The translations under genes were made by a program, and so were the position numbers. Positions 52,585 to 64,000 of a DNA stretch of 64,000 bases are shown here, in pieces. Within the stretch, counting starts at the first letter, position 1. Every line of letters starts with the position of its first letter. A model generated the notes under the pieces. That model was given only the letters and a program-made list of their open reading frames with translations. It was not told the DNA's origin and searched no databases. The stretch is taken from the NCBI GenBank assembly GCA_026225945.1, contig JAMJFZ010003639.1, positions 1 to 64,000 on the forward strand. Reading direction: 5' to 3'. This DNA comes from Cricetomys ansorgei (Eukaryota; Chordata; Mammalia; Rodentia; Nesomyidae).

Positions 52585-53661
52585 TGTGATTATGATAGCA
52601 TATACTTACAATGTTGATCTGACACCATCATGATTATGATGGCAGTTTCTTCTGAATATAATGCCATACCCTTCTTATTACAATGCTGATGTCACAGAAT
52701 CCACATTAAGAAGTCACTTCTTTGCAGTTATCACATCATTTCTTTCCAATTATGAAAATATGTCACATCCTCAAGGTGATGGTTGATGGTGTAATTTCCT
52801 TCCATTTTTGCAGAAATATTTTCCTTATTTTGATTTCCTTTCTTTATAGTGTTGAAGTCACATCACAGTTGTGATGTCATTTTCTTACAATTGTGATACA
52901 AATGTTTACATTCATGATGTCATAAAATCCACATTACGATATCAATCTTACAATGATCAGATAATTTGTTCCAATAATGATGAACTTTTTCTGGCATTAA
53001 CATTGTCACATCATCCAAATTATGATGTCTGTTTTGTCCAACCGTGCTTTCATGCAGTTTTTATTATGGTGCCATATATTTACATCATCGACCTCATGTC
53101 ATCATGATTATGGTGTCCATTTCATCCAATGAGTATTGCATATCCTTAGATTGATGTTAACACATCCCTCTATTTATGATGTCAGTTCCTTTTCATTATG
53201 ATATCACATACTCACGTGGATGACGTCACATTGTTGCTATGCTGTCAGTTTCCTCCCAATAAGATGTCATTTTTTAGCACTGGTGATGTCATATAACCCA
53301 AATTATGATATCATATTCTTCCAATTCTCAAATCATTGTCTTCAAATTTTGATATCACGTACTTGCATTGATAGTATCATACCATCTCAAATATTACGTA
53401 AACTTCTCCCAATTCTGATGTCATCTATAAATTGTGATGTGTATTTACATTTTTTGACCTTACTCCATCACAATTATTATGCCAGTTTTTTCTAATTTTG
53501 ATGACATATATTTTACATTGGTGATGATGTCATGTTGTCCACATTAAGACGCTCTATCCTTCATTCAATCACATTTTTCTTCTAATTGTGATGACGCAGG
53601 GCTAGGATTTCAGTGTCATGTCATCAAAATTGTATCACATATTTACATTGTTGTTGTCACA
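52585..53661 (+). repeat. ATTATGATGTCA array, segment 2 of copy A
   Basis: This continues the main array after the insert, with the same units. It includes one perfect TGACGTCA at 53,221-53,228, where most units read TGATGTCA. Confidence 0.93.
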
Positions 53662-54068
53662 GAAGACTGCAGTGATCAACAATGGCTCAAGATTTTCAAT
53701 CCCCAAGGACATAAGAACCAACATATGGTGAAATATACAGTGTAATGGTATGTTGATATGTGAGTTCACCTAGGACAACACAGTGGCATAATGATAGATG
53801 AAATCCCTGCCAGACTTTAGCTGAGGGAACCACTGTCATGGCAAGCATCATTCTGAATAGAGGAAACTAGACTGTTACTGCTCAGGTGTTTTTATTGATA
53901 TAGAATTCCTCAGGTGTTCTACTGATTGCACATGCAGAGCATGACCAAATAAATATCCCCCACATAAATCCAACACTTGCAGACACTACAAAACACCAAG
54001 ACCTAGGCTGCCCCTCACCCAACAGTGCGCAAAATTATTTTAAACATAACTAAAAATAAACTTCCACA
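53662..54068 (-). mobile_element. Inverted solo LTR at the array edge (copy A)
   Basis: Its reverse complement starts 'tgtggaagtttatttttagt', has 'gcgcactgttgggtgagggg', 'cagtagaacacctgaggaat' and an AATAAAA, and ends near 'ctgcagtcttct'. This matches the 41.2-kb and 21.8-kb LTRs. The satellite ends exactly at its outer border. No polypurine tract or internal region adjoins. Confidence 0.7.
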
Positions 54069-55030
54069 ATTATAGAGGAATATTAAATATACTTGAGTAT
54101 AAAATATACATACTAAACAACAACAACAACAAAACTACACACCTACAGCATCTCAACTGCTCGCTGCCTGTTGGTTGCATGAGAGGGAATCATAAGAATT
54201 TTTCTGGGGTCATCAGGAAACTTTTATGATCTCACAGTCACAATTTAATTGCGGTGTTTGGGTGTCTCTGATTCTTTTACCTACACTTGAGATATTTTGA
54301 CTCCTACTGGTTTGACTCATGCAACCTTGATTTGACTGTTTGTGTCTAGTCTTATTGTATACTTTTGTACTGTATTCTGTTGTATCCTTGTGAGACCTGT
54401 TCTTTTCTGATGGGAAATAGAAGACCAGTGCATCTGTGAGGGACGAGGGCATGGATAGGTAGAAAGAAAAAAAACTGATTTCAAGATGTATTATTGTATG
54501 AGAGAAGAATACAATAAACAAACAAAAAGGGTAAGAAGATGCCACATTAGAGAAAAACACCTACCTCATCAACCAAGGCTTAGTCTAAGAAATGAGTTCA
54601 AAATCTGGTGAAGACATACCCAGTGGAGAACTTACCCATTGTGGACACTTCTGAAGACCAAGGTTTCCATTCCATAGTGACAATTCATAGGAAACAAGAA
54701 TTTCTCAACCAAAATTCTTTGATCAACTTATACACAACTGTAACCTATGCCAGCTGGCATTACTACCTTTACTTCTAATGTCAGATGTGAAATCAAGCTT
54801 TCAAGACTTGAGCAATGGCTTTATTTAAACCAATATATGCTGAAATGATAGGTCGTAGCAGATACTGATGTTGAGTTAAACAAAACAAAAACAAAACCAA
54901 GAGCAATAGCATCTGAGCTTCTACATTCCTGTTGGCTCTTTGACAGGGAATAATGAGAATTTCATTGGTGTCATGAGAAAACCATTGTGATCTCATACAC
55001 AGTAACAAGTGAATAAACTTTCTAGTGTCA
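54069..55030. other. Non-satellite flank with an internal repeated block
   Basis: An AAC-rich patch lies at 54,117-54,135. A block of about 110 bases at 54,147 ('ctgcctgttggttgcatgag', 'ttatgatctcacagtcacaa') recurs diverged at 54,906 ('ttcctgttggctctttgaca', 'ttgtgatctcatacacagta'). A 115-codon minus-strand frame (54,560-54,213) has no recognised domain. Confidence 0.55.
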
Positions 55031-55042
55031 CACAGTTCCCAC

Positions 55043-55431
55043 TCACTCATGACACTTCACTATAAACTTATTTACTTTTTCCAAAATCACAAGTCTATCT
55101 TTGAGTTCTAACTCCTTTTTACTTCTCTTACCAACAATTTTGGTAAAAATGGGCTCTGTAAAGCACTCAAGTGAATGAAGGTATTTCATTGCCAGTCTAG
55201 CAGATCCATAGATTCTTAGACATATTTCAGATATTCGTGCTTTCATATCACTAGACTGGAGATGAACAGCAATCTGTGTTCTGCCTTCAGATACTTGCCA
55301 CTCAAAAGGACACATGTTCTCTTTAACATGCTCTTTTGAATCGCAGAACCAAAACCCAGTTGAAAGATGCAAAGCAGTTGAGGAAATAGGGTTACAAATA
55401 TCTCTTCCTGAACAAACACACGAAAACTGAG

Positions 55432-55468
<37 letters not shown>

Positions 55469-55489
55469 ATACCCTAAGATGGCATACAT
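55043..55489 (-). other. Unrecognised coding-like minus-strand segment
   Basis: A 148-codon minus-strand frame starts within the CA tract, so its first 20 residues are a Cys-Val artefact. The remainder is protein-like. It has a helix-prone C-terminal half with EICLRIYGSARLAMKYL and a charged KRSKKELELKDRLVILEKVN stretch. It stops after VKCHE at 55,045. Upstream on the same strand (about 55,605-55,665), a second fragment ending FGIAFEKLFPR has an in-frame stop and a possible donor. I recognise no family. The last ~20 residues are conserved in copy B to the window end. It could be the end of a decayed gene. Confidence 0.3.
55434..55465 (+). repeat. (CA)16 microsatellite
   Basis: A perfect 32-base dinucleotide tract. 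Confidence 0.97.
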
Positions 55490-55499
55490 GCTGACAAAT

Positions 55500-57080
55500 A
55501 TCCACGCTTCTATTGATTCACTAGCACAGGTACCAAGAATAAATACTTATTTGTGGATTCCTGAAAAATTGCCATTTTACCTTGGGAAAAGCTTTTCAAA
55601 TGCAATCCCAAAGTCTTCGACAATCTAAGGAATAAACTGGAAAAGCTGCTTCCTCACTATTGATATCTTTGGGAATGACCAGAGAAAAAGACAACACTCA
55701 TGGTTCCTTCTAGACATTCTGCCCACCACCACTCTCCTGTACAACCAGAATCCAGGATCTATTGTACTGCTGAACACTGAATTGTATGCATTTTGGCCTG
55801 CTATGAATTCTCACCAGGAGCAGGCTATGTAATTCAATTGACTGATGAGCTGCTGTTCACACAGATGTCAGTCTATTTCAATCAATATGCTAGACACAAG
55901 AATAGACAATTGTTCCAACTATAGAAAATACTTTGCTCTGTGATCCATTCATTATAACCTGTATCATTCTGAGCTTCTGTTGATGGTTGTGACTGCATGG
56001 GGCACACACCAAAGATCAATCATTGTTCCTTTTTATTAAAAAAAGGAGGGGACAAGTAATAAATGTGATATCCTAATAAATTACATACCTAACACCATTT
56101 ACCAGGTTTTCTGTACATTTTGAGGCTTGGCTTCCTTTCTAGGAAAGGTACACAGTATGTATGTTTACTCACTACTTCATGGGAATTATAACATCTATCC
56201 CCTACCAATGATTACAATTAGCCAATGATTTTATATGCTCAGTCACAAGGATGGGCAATTATACTAATGAGAATATATGCTTCTGAACAAAGAACAACCA
56301 GTGTCAACATGGGCTTCCCTTCAGAATTGTGATTGCATGGGGATTCCACCATGGAAAAATCTTTCTTTTTTAAGCTTTAAGGTGGCAAGAAGGAGAGGAG
56401 CTGAACTTCATCTACAACAGACAGAATATACTCCCTGACCTCTGAACAATCCAAGGCTTGCATTACAATCAGGGGAAGAACACATTATGTGTGATCTTAG
56501 GCTAATTTGTGAGATTTTTGAGCCCCAGGCCTTACCATGGATTACAATAAAGTCCTATGATATCCATTCTTCTACTGTAATCAGGGAGCAACTTGCCAAA
56601 AAGAATGAACACATGATATGAAAATATTAATACCTCAAAGCATTTCTCAACCTGGATCCTCGTATGCATCCTGGGGAACTTGACCTAGGTGGAGTTCAGT
56701 AACACCAGATTTAAACTGATTCAATTATTCCAAGAGTCATGTTTTGTATAAAAGCCACACAAGCAATGAAACCTGAAAAAAGCAAACTCTTTCTATTTCA
56801 TTGATTTGTAATATCCTTTGATCAGTCTATGAAGGGTTCCAGTTCTATAATTTTTACCATGAATAATCACACAACATTCAGCTTTTTGATGATACAAATC
56901 TTTTAGCTACAGTACTCCCAACTCCTTATAATAATAATGGATTTGAAGTTTTTCTTTGAAAAATATTGTCTGGCATGTAGTTGGACTAAGAGTAACCATA
57001 CAGCTCTTCTAATGGAAGACATTTAAAATGAAAAAGAAAAATAAGAAGAGAAGAATAAAACAAAATGAAAGATGAAGAAA
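55500..57080. other. Unannotated DNA between the duplicated units
   Basis: No gene, SINE or array is recognised. Confidence 0.45.
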
Positions 57081-57285
57081 TAAATCTAATTAGGAGTGAA
57101 TGATATATATAAAATAATAAAATAATAACAATATATAAAATATAAATGTAACAAATAATGTTTATTTTTTAAAAAATAAATGTATAAAATAAATGAATAT
57201 ATAAAATATAAATATAAGTAATAAAAATATAAAATATATAAAATATGAAAATAATAATAAAATAATAAAGGTAAAAATAGGACAT
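57081..57285 (+). repeat. AATA/TAAAA-rich low-complexity tract
   Basis: About 200 bases consist almost only of A and T with AATAATAAA and ATATAAAAT runs. The minus-strand frame here is Tyr/Leu/Phe-rich and an artefact. Confidence 0.85.
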
Positions 57286-57755
57286 GATAAGGAGGCATGG
57301 ATGTTGAAAAAAGAATTGAGGATAAATGGATGAGTTGAAAGTAGGACAGATGATTAGGAATGTTGTATTATGTAGATAGTGGGGTATATACCAAGAAATG
57401 TGCTATGAGTGTGTATAGAGAACAGAGAAGGAATCTTCAGACAGGGATGGGGTTGTGTTAAATTTGGATCTCTCATTATTTCTGCTAGGAAAACAAGAAA
57501 GGGCCCAGCATGTTTCCCTTTGCAAAGCCTCATATGCACTCCTGGGTGACTACTGTTATGCATCCCTGCTAAATATGGCCACAATGGGCACCTGGAACTG
57601 TGTTTTTATCTCTGATAGAACAAGAAATCCAGACCTCTGCATGCCTCCGGAGTCTGCACTGGTCACCAGAGTCACAATACCTCCAATTCCAAAGGCTATA
57701 AGGGACCAGTGCCATGTTCTGAAGGAAGCAGACCACCCTCATTGCAAGGCCTATC
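57286..57755. other. Unannotated DNA up to the duplication breakpoint
   Basis: A 113-codon plus-strand frame from 57,455 runs into the array and has no recognised domain. The junction with array B is at 'ggcctatcttg|tcagttccct'. Confidence 0.45.
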
Positions 57756-60229
57756 TTGTCAGTTCCCTCATATTATGCTGTCATTTCTTATTATGATACC
57801 ATATATTTATATGGTTTGCATAATATCATATTGATTGTGATGTGATTTCTTCTAATAAGGTGTCCTATATTTACATGGTTGATGTCATATTATGATTATG
57901 ATGTCAGTTTCATCCAATTACGGTGACATATGCACACTGATTATACTATTATAATCCATATTTTTATCCTTACAATATTACATCATTTCCTTCCAATGGT
58001 GATGTCACCACATCATATTGATGGTGTCACATCATTCAAATTATGATGTCTGTTCTTCCGAATTTTGCTGTCAAATCATTCATATTATGATATCATACAT
58101 ATACATTGTTGATAATTGTCACTACATTTATGATGTTGTTTCCTTATTATCATACAGCTTATATTATGACTTATATTTACATGGCTGTTGTCACGTCATC
58201 CCAATTATGATGTCAATATCTTCCAATTATGATGTCATATATTTACAACATTCATGTCAAAATTGTTGTCAGTTTCTTCCAATTGTGATATCTTTAATGT
58301 CATTGATAATGTAACCTAATCCACATTATGATGTCCTATCCTCCAACTATCATGTCATATTCTTCAAATTGTGATGTCTCAGATCAACTTTGATAGTGTC
58401 ATGTCATCACAATTATGATGAAAGTTCCCTCATTCTTATGATGTCATAAATTTACATTGTTGATGTCATATGCTGATTATGCTTTCACATTCTTCATTAT
58501 CTGAGGTTATATATTCATACTGTTGAAGTAATATTTTGATTATGATGTTCACTTCTTCCAATTATGTTTTCAATTTCCTATTCTGATGTCATCTATTAAT
58601 GTCATTGAAGTCACATTATCATAATTATGATGTCAGTCATTCCTATTATGCCATGCCTTAATTTTTGACGACATATAGTTACGTAGTTGATGTCACATCT
58701 TCATGATTGTGATGAGAGTTTCCTCAAATTATGAGATCATATATTGACATTGATAATTCCACATAGTTCCAATTATGTCAATACCTTCAAAATTCAATAG
58801 CATTCTTCTGTTCAGACATATATATATTTTTCAAGCCATATTTTTGTCACTTTCTTCTAATTATAATGTCATATTGATGGTTGAATATCATACCAATTAT
58901 GGGATAAGTTCCTTGTAAATATGCTGTGATGTCCTTTTTATTATTATTTTATATTTACCCTCTTGATATTACAAATTTGCAATTATGTCAGTTCCTTTCA
59001 TTTATGATGAGATATATATTTACTTTGATGATGTTACATAATCCACATTATGATGCCATGTCCCTCCAATTATCAGGTGACTTGGTTCCAATTTTGATGT
59101 CACATTCTTACATTGATAGGGTGGTATAACATCCCAGTTAAGCTGTCAGTTCCTTCCAAATATAATGTCATATCATTCTCATTATGTTGGTATATATTTG
59201 TGTTATTTATTGCACATGATATTATGATGGTGTCAGATTACACTAATTATTTTGACATGTCTCTAATTATCACATTATTTCTTTCTATGATATCACATAC
59301 ATAATTTAATAGTGTTATATTATCTCGATTATGCTCTCACATCCTTACATTGATTGTGGCACATCATCTCAATTATGTCTGCTTCTTTGAATTATAATGA
59401 TGTGTATTTACACTGATGATATCAAATCACCTTAATTATGATGTCAATACCTTACAAATATATCATGTCCTTCTTGTGATGTCATATATTTACATTGATG
59501 CCACATAATTCTCATATGATGTGAAATCCTTCTTATGACCATGTACTTTTATTGCAATTGTGATGTTACATACTTATATTGATGCTGTTATGTCATCTGA
59601 ATTATGATGTCAGTTTCATCCAATTATTTTGTCATGTGCTTATGATATCATATATTTACATTATTAAAACATCATCTTCTGATGTCAGTTTCTTCAAATT
59701 GTGATGTCATTTATTGACACTGATAATCTCCCATAAACCTGATTTTGGTGTCAGTTATTTTCAAATATGATGTCATATATTTACACTGTTTATGTCACAG
59801 TATCATTTATGATGTAAGTTTCTTCTGATTATGATGAACATTGCTGATGGTACATAACCCAAATTAAGTCACACTCTTACAATTATCATATTTCCTTTCA
59901 ATTATGATGTCACATCCTCAGGTTTATGGTTACACTTCACCCCTATCAAGATGTTAGTTCCGACCATTCATGCTGTGATAACCTTCTTACTAGGATATCA
60001 TTTATTTACATTGTTGATGTCACATCATCACAACTATGATGTCATTTCCTCTAATTATGATGGCATATATTTACATTAATGATGATGTCATATAATACAC
60101 ATTATGATGTCATATACTTCAAATCATCAGTGATTTCATTCCAATTATGATGACAAATCCTGACATTGATTGTATCACAGCATCCCACTCATGATGTCAG
60201 TTCCATTCAATTATGCTGTTGTAACCTTC
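57756..60229 (+). repeat. ATTATGATGTCA array B, segment 1
   Basis: Same units as the main array. The breakpoint with non-satellite DNA at 57,755 is abrupt. Confidence 0.93.
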
Positions 60230-61480
60230 TGTGATGATTCCAAGTGTAGTAAGGGCTCTGTTTCACAAAGTTCCAGTGCTAGAATGACTTTGATTGACCC
60301 TTCAATGCCCTTGACAGAAATTCACTAACACCTTCCACTTATATTCTTTACTGTCAAAGGCCTCTCACCGAAAGATAAGAGTTGGAATGATGTAACAAAT
60401 GCTGATGTTAATAAAAATGAAACTAATGGCAGGACCTTGGGAAATACAAATATGCAGAAATTTGAGTCTTCCTAGAGTCTAGGACTGAGACATACATTTA
60501 GATTTTAATAATTGATATTAGTAAGCATAAGACAGGAGGTGGAAGAAGAATTATTAAAGAAGAAACAAACTAGAGAAATTCTAGAAGCTGATGAGCTGTA
60601 GCTGGATAATCAGGTTTTCATGTCCAGCTTCAGAAATAAAGAATTAATATGGGTGGGGAGAGAGATCATGTACTTAATGATAAGCCTTGGTATGTTCCTG
60701 AAAATAAAGTAAGCATTTTTAGTAGTCCTAATGTCCTTTTAACCTTTACAGGACTGTAATAAAGATAGGGATTGTATTGAAATAAGAGTTCATGACAGAG
60801 TCACAGCTGCCTGTCCTCCTGCGCAAACATATCAAATAAAGATTTTTTCTGATAGTATGGAAAGACAAACAGCAGAGTGCTTTTGATTTTTAAGTATCAA
60901 AGAAAAGGATGGTGGTTTTATGTTAAACAGAACAGAGAAAGGAAAGAAGAATTTAACAAGGGTCAAAAGTGACTTTTGTTAAAAAGATATGTTTGATGTA
61001 ACAGGCATTATAATCCATTAAGTCTATGTTGAACTTAAACAGAGTGAAACTCAAGTAGCATCATCCTTTCTAGCATTTCTTTAACAATAAGGCTTTATGG
61101 AACCAGTTTTAAGGAGAAAGGTGTTGAGTTAAAGAAAACTGATTTTATCATAATGTTAGCTTTTAGTTTTGACAAAATTTGCTATTTGCCTGCTTTGTTG
61201 ATTTTAATATACTTATATTATCAAGGAAGACTTTACAAAACTGACTTCCAGAGTGTATGTAATCAATCATCAAAGTCTTAAAGGAAATGATTTTGTGCAT
61301 AAAGAAAGCCTTTGACAGTCACAAATTGTCAGAATAGGTCAACTCATACCAAGATGTGCTTCCTCTCTGTCAGTCTCTTATAAAAAAAACTAAAAGATGT
61401 CCTGCATCTGATTCTTCTGTCATCTCTCTCTCATAAATCCACTTTAAGCTCTGCCCTCACCAAGGCTGGACCTCAGCAGT
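60230..61480. mobile_element. 1.25-kb non-satellite insert splitting array B
   Basis: It corresponds to 51,315-52,584 with identical borders, so the insertion came before the duplication. Confidence 0.7.
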
Positions 61481-62536
61481 TCTGATTATGATAGCATATA
61501 CTTACAATGTTGTTCTGACACCATCATGATTATGATGAAATTTGCTTCTGAACTTTTTATTACAGTGCTGATGTCACAGTATCCACATTAAGAAGTCATT
61601 TCTTTCAATTATCACATTATTTCCTTCCAATTATGAAAATATGTCATATCCTCAAGGTGATGGTGATAGTGTAATTTTCTTCCATATATGCTGAAATATC
61701 TTCCTTATTTTGATTTACTTTCTTTATACTGTTGAAGTCACATCACAGTTGTGATGTCATTTTCTTACAATTGTGATACCAAATGTTTACATTCATGATG
61801 TCACAAAATCCACATTGCGATATCAGTCTTACAATGATCAGATAATTTGTTCCAATTATGATGACCTCGTCTGGCATTTATTTTGTCACATCATCCAAAT
61901 TATGATGTCTGTTCTGTCCAAACATGCTTTCTTGTATTTCTTATTATGGTGTCATATATTTACATCGTCAACATCATGTCATAACGAATATGGTGTCCAT
62001 TTCATCCAATAATTATTACATATACTTAACTACATTGGTGTTAACACATCATACTATTTATGATGTCAGTTCTTTTTTTCATTATGATAACACATATTTA
62101 CCTGTATGATGTCACATTGTTACTATGCTGTCAGTTTCTTCAAAATATGATGTCATGTGTTAGCACTGGTAATGTCATATAACCTAAATTATGTCATAGT
62201 CTTCCATTTCTCAACTCAGTCTTCCAATTTTGATAATATATATTTGCATTGATAGTGACATATCATACCAAATATGGAAACTTCTTCCAACTAGGATGTC
62301 ATCTCCAAATTGTGATGAGTATTTACATTTTTTATCTCACTCCATCACAAATATTATGCCAGTATTTTTCTAATTGTGATGACATATTTTACATTAAGGA
62401 TGATGTCATGTTGTCCACATTAGGATGGTCTATCCTTCATTAACACATATTTTCCTTCCAATTGTGATGTCACAGACCTACATTGTCAGTGTCACATCAT
62501 CAAATTGTATCACATAGTTACATTGTTGATGTCACA
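61481..62536 (+). repeat. ATTATGATGTCA array B, segment 2
   Basis: Continues to the outer border of the inverted LTR, as in copy A. The site matching the perfect TGACGTCA of copy A reads TGATGTCA here (62,107). Confidence 0.93.
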
Positions 62537-62945
62537 GAAAACTGCAGTCATCAACAGTGTCTCAAGACCTTCAGTCCCCAAAGATATAAGGACCAACATT
62601 TGCTGAAATGTAGAGTGTAACAGTATGTTGATGTGTGTGGGCTCACCTAGGACAACAAAGTGGCATAATGCTAGATGAAATCCCTCCCAGACTTTAGCTG
62701 AAGGAACCACTGTCATGGCAAGCACCATGCTGAACAGAGGAAACTAGACTGTCACTGCTCAGGTGTTTTTATTGATATAGAATTCCTCAGGTGTTCTACT
62801 TATTGCACATGCAGAGCATGACCAAACAAACATCACCAAAATAAATCCAGTACTTGCAGACACTACTAAACACCAAGACCTAGGCTGACCCTCACCCAAC
62901 AGTGCACAAAATTATTTTAAACATAACTAAAAATAAACTTCCACA
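62537..62945 (-). mobile_element. Inverted solo LTR at the array edge (copy B)
   Basis: Same element, position and orientation as 53,662-54,068, with minor differences. Confidence 0.7.
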
Positions 62946-64000
62946 ACTACAGAGGAATATAAAATATACTTGAGTATAAAATATACAAACAAAATAACAA
63001 CAACAACAAAACTACAAACTTACAGCATCTCAACTGCTCCCTGCCTGTTGGCTGCATGACAGGGAATCAAAGGAATTTTTCTCGGGTCATCAGGAAACTT
63101 TTATGATCTCACAGACAGTCACAATTTAACCGCGGTGTTTGGGTGTCTCTGATTCTTTTACTTGCTCTAGAGATTTTTTACCTCCTACTGGTTTGACTCA
63201 TGCAACATTGATTTGAGTGTTTGTGCATAGTCTTATTGTATATTTTCATGCTGTATTCTGTTGATATCCTTGTGAGACCTGTTCTTTTCTGATGGGAAAT
63301 AGAAGACCAGCACATCTGTGAGGGCAGAGGGCATGGATAGGTAGAAGGAAAAAAACTGATGTCATGATGTATTATTGCATGAGAGAAGAATACAATAAAC
63401 AAAAAATTCTGCTGAGAAGGTGCCACATTAGAGATAAACACCTACTTCATCAACCAAGTCTTAGTCTAAGAAATAAGTTCAAAATCTGATGAGGACATAC
63501 CCAGTGGACAATTTACCCATTTGGATACCTCAGAAGACCAAGGTTTCCAATCCATAGTGACAATTCATAGGAAACAAGAATTTCTCCACCAAAATTCTTT
63601 GATCAACTTATACATAACTGTAACCTGTGCCAGCTGACATTACTATCTTTAGTTCAACTGCCAGATGTGAAATCAAGCTTTCAAGACTTAAGCAATGGCT
63701 TGATTTAAACCGACATATGCTGAAATGAAAGGCTGCAGCAGTTACTGACATTAAGTAAAACAAAAGAAAAACAAAAATAAACCCAAGTACCACAGCATCT
63801 AAGCTGCTACATTCCTGTTGGCTCTTTGACAGGGGATAATGAGAATCTCATTGGTGTCATGACTAAACCATTGTGATCTCATACACAGTAACAAGTTAAT
63901 AAACTTTCTAGTGTCACACAGTTCCCACTCACTCATGACACTTCACTATAAACTTATTTACTTTTTCCAAAATCACAAGTCTATCTTTGAGTTCTAACTC
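62946..64000. other. Non-satellite flank of copy B
   Basis: It matches 54,069-55,114, including the AAC-rich patch and the internal repeated block. The window ends inside the minus-strand coding-like segment described for copy A. Confidence 0.8.

Larger units (their letters stand above)
48762..55114 (+). repeat. Segmental duplication, copy A
   Basis: It aligns with 57,756-64,000 end to end: array, 1.27-kb insert, array, inverted LTR and flank. The pitch is 8,994 bases at the left edge and 8,886 at the window end. In one stretch compared by eye (51,480-51,770 against 60,395-60,690) mismatches were about 5-8 percent. The left edge falls inside the array ('tcagttccttcacattatgc'). Confidence 0.95.
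57756..64000 (+). repeat. Segmental duplication, copy B (runs off the window)
   Basis: It is homologous to 48,762-55,114 in the same orientation. It is net about 108 bases shorter over the compared span, partly from a 74-base loss near 59,377. It contains array, insert, array, inverted LTR and flank in the same order, and continues past base 64,000. Confidence 0.95.

Noticed and set aside
57086..57298. Tyr/Leu/Phe-rich minus-strand frame resembling a membrane peptide
   Set aside because: Artefact of an A/T-only low-complexity tract.
48742..62443. Many 60-98-codon frames inside the satellite arrays
   Set aside because: Composition follows the repeat unit, frames break at each indel, and no start context or domain is seen.
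46160..62536. CRISPR-like array reading of the regular repeats
   Set aside because: Units are diverged and contiguous, with no conserved repeat/unique spacer pattern, and the DNA is rodent-like, not prokaryotic.

Overview
The window looks like non-coding, repeat-dominated DNA from a murid rodent (mouse/rat-like). The evidence is the company of elements: B1 and B2/B3 SINEs, rodent L1 (Lx-type) ORF2 and 3' ends, a URR1-type hAT fragment, a class II endogenous retrovirus gag relic, and a decayed KRAB zinc-finger gene with murid-style exons. I cannot separate mouse from rat or another murid. I see no intact protein-coding gene. Names of repeat families are from memory of their consensus sequences; no search was run.

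Layout. 0-16 kb: L1-derived non-coding DNA, an old betaretrovirus-like gag relic (about 4.0-4.85 kb), L1 3' ends, dinucleotide tracts, a B2/B3 SINE and a badly decayed L1 ORF1/ORF2 stretch. 16-19.2 kb: B1, a 3'-truncated-style L1 (ORF2 end plus 3' UTR) apparently split by an LTR-like segment, then B1 and B2/B3. 20.3-28.2 kb: an old direct duplication (pitch about 4.6 kb). Its first copy carries a CCAAT/CpG-enriched patch, a solo LTR and a B1 that the second copy lacks. 29.57-31.28 kb: a KRAB zinc-finger pseudogene with two KRAB exons and a finger exon, broken by a splice-donor change, a one-base frameshift, a stop and lost zinc ligands. 31.3-36.4 kb: L1 and SINE fragments and three unrelated tandem repeats.

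36-64 kb is the unusual part. A satellite-like repeat built on the core ATTATGATGTCA, with a recurring 13-bp dyad TGATGTCACATCA, fills about 46.16-53.66 kb and 57.76-62.54 kb. A shorter array of the same family lies inverted at 37.3-38.4 kb. The stretch 48,762-55,114 is repeated directly at 57,756-64,000 (pitch about 8.9 kb), running off the window end. Both copies share a 1.25-1.27 kb insert in the array and the same inverted solo LTR at its edge. A roughly 0.6-kb dispersed module precedes the main array and has a second direct copy and a partial inverted copy upstream.

Nothing here works together as a pathway. The candidate of most interest is the dyad-rich satellite with its nested insertions and recent duplication, followed by the KRAB relic, whose shifted frame stays open.
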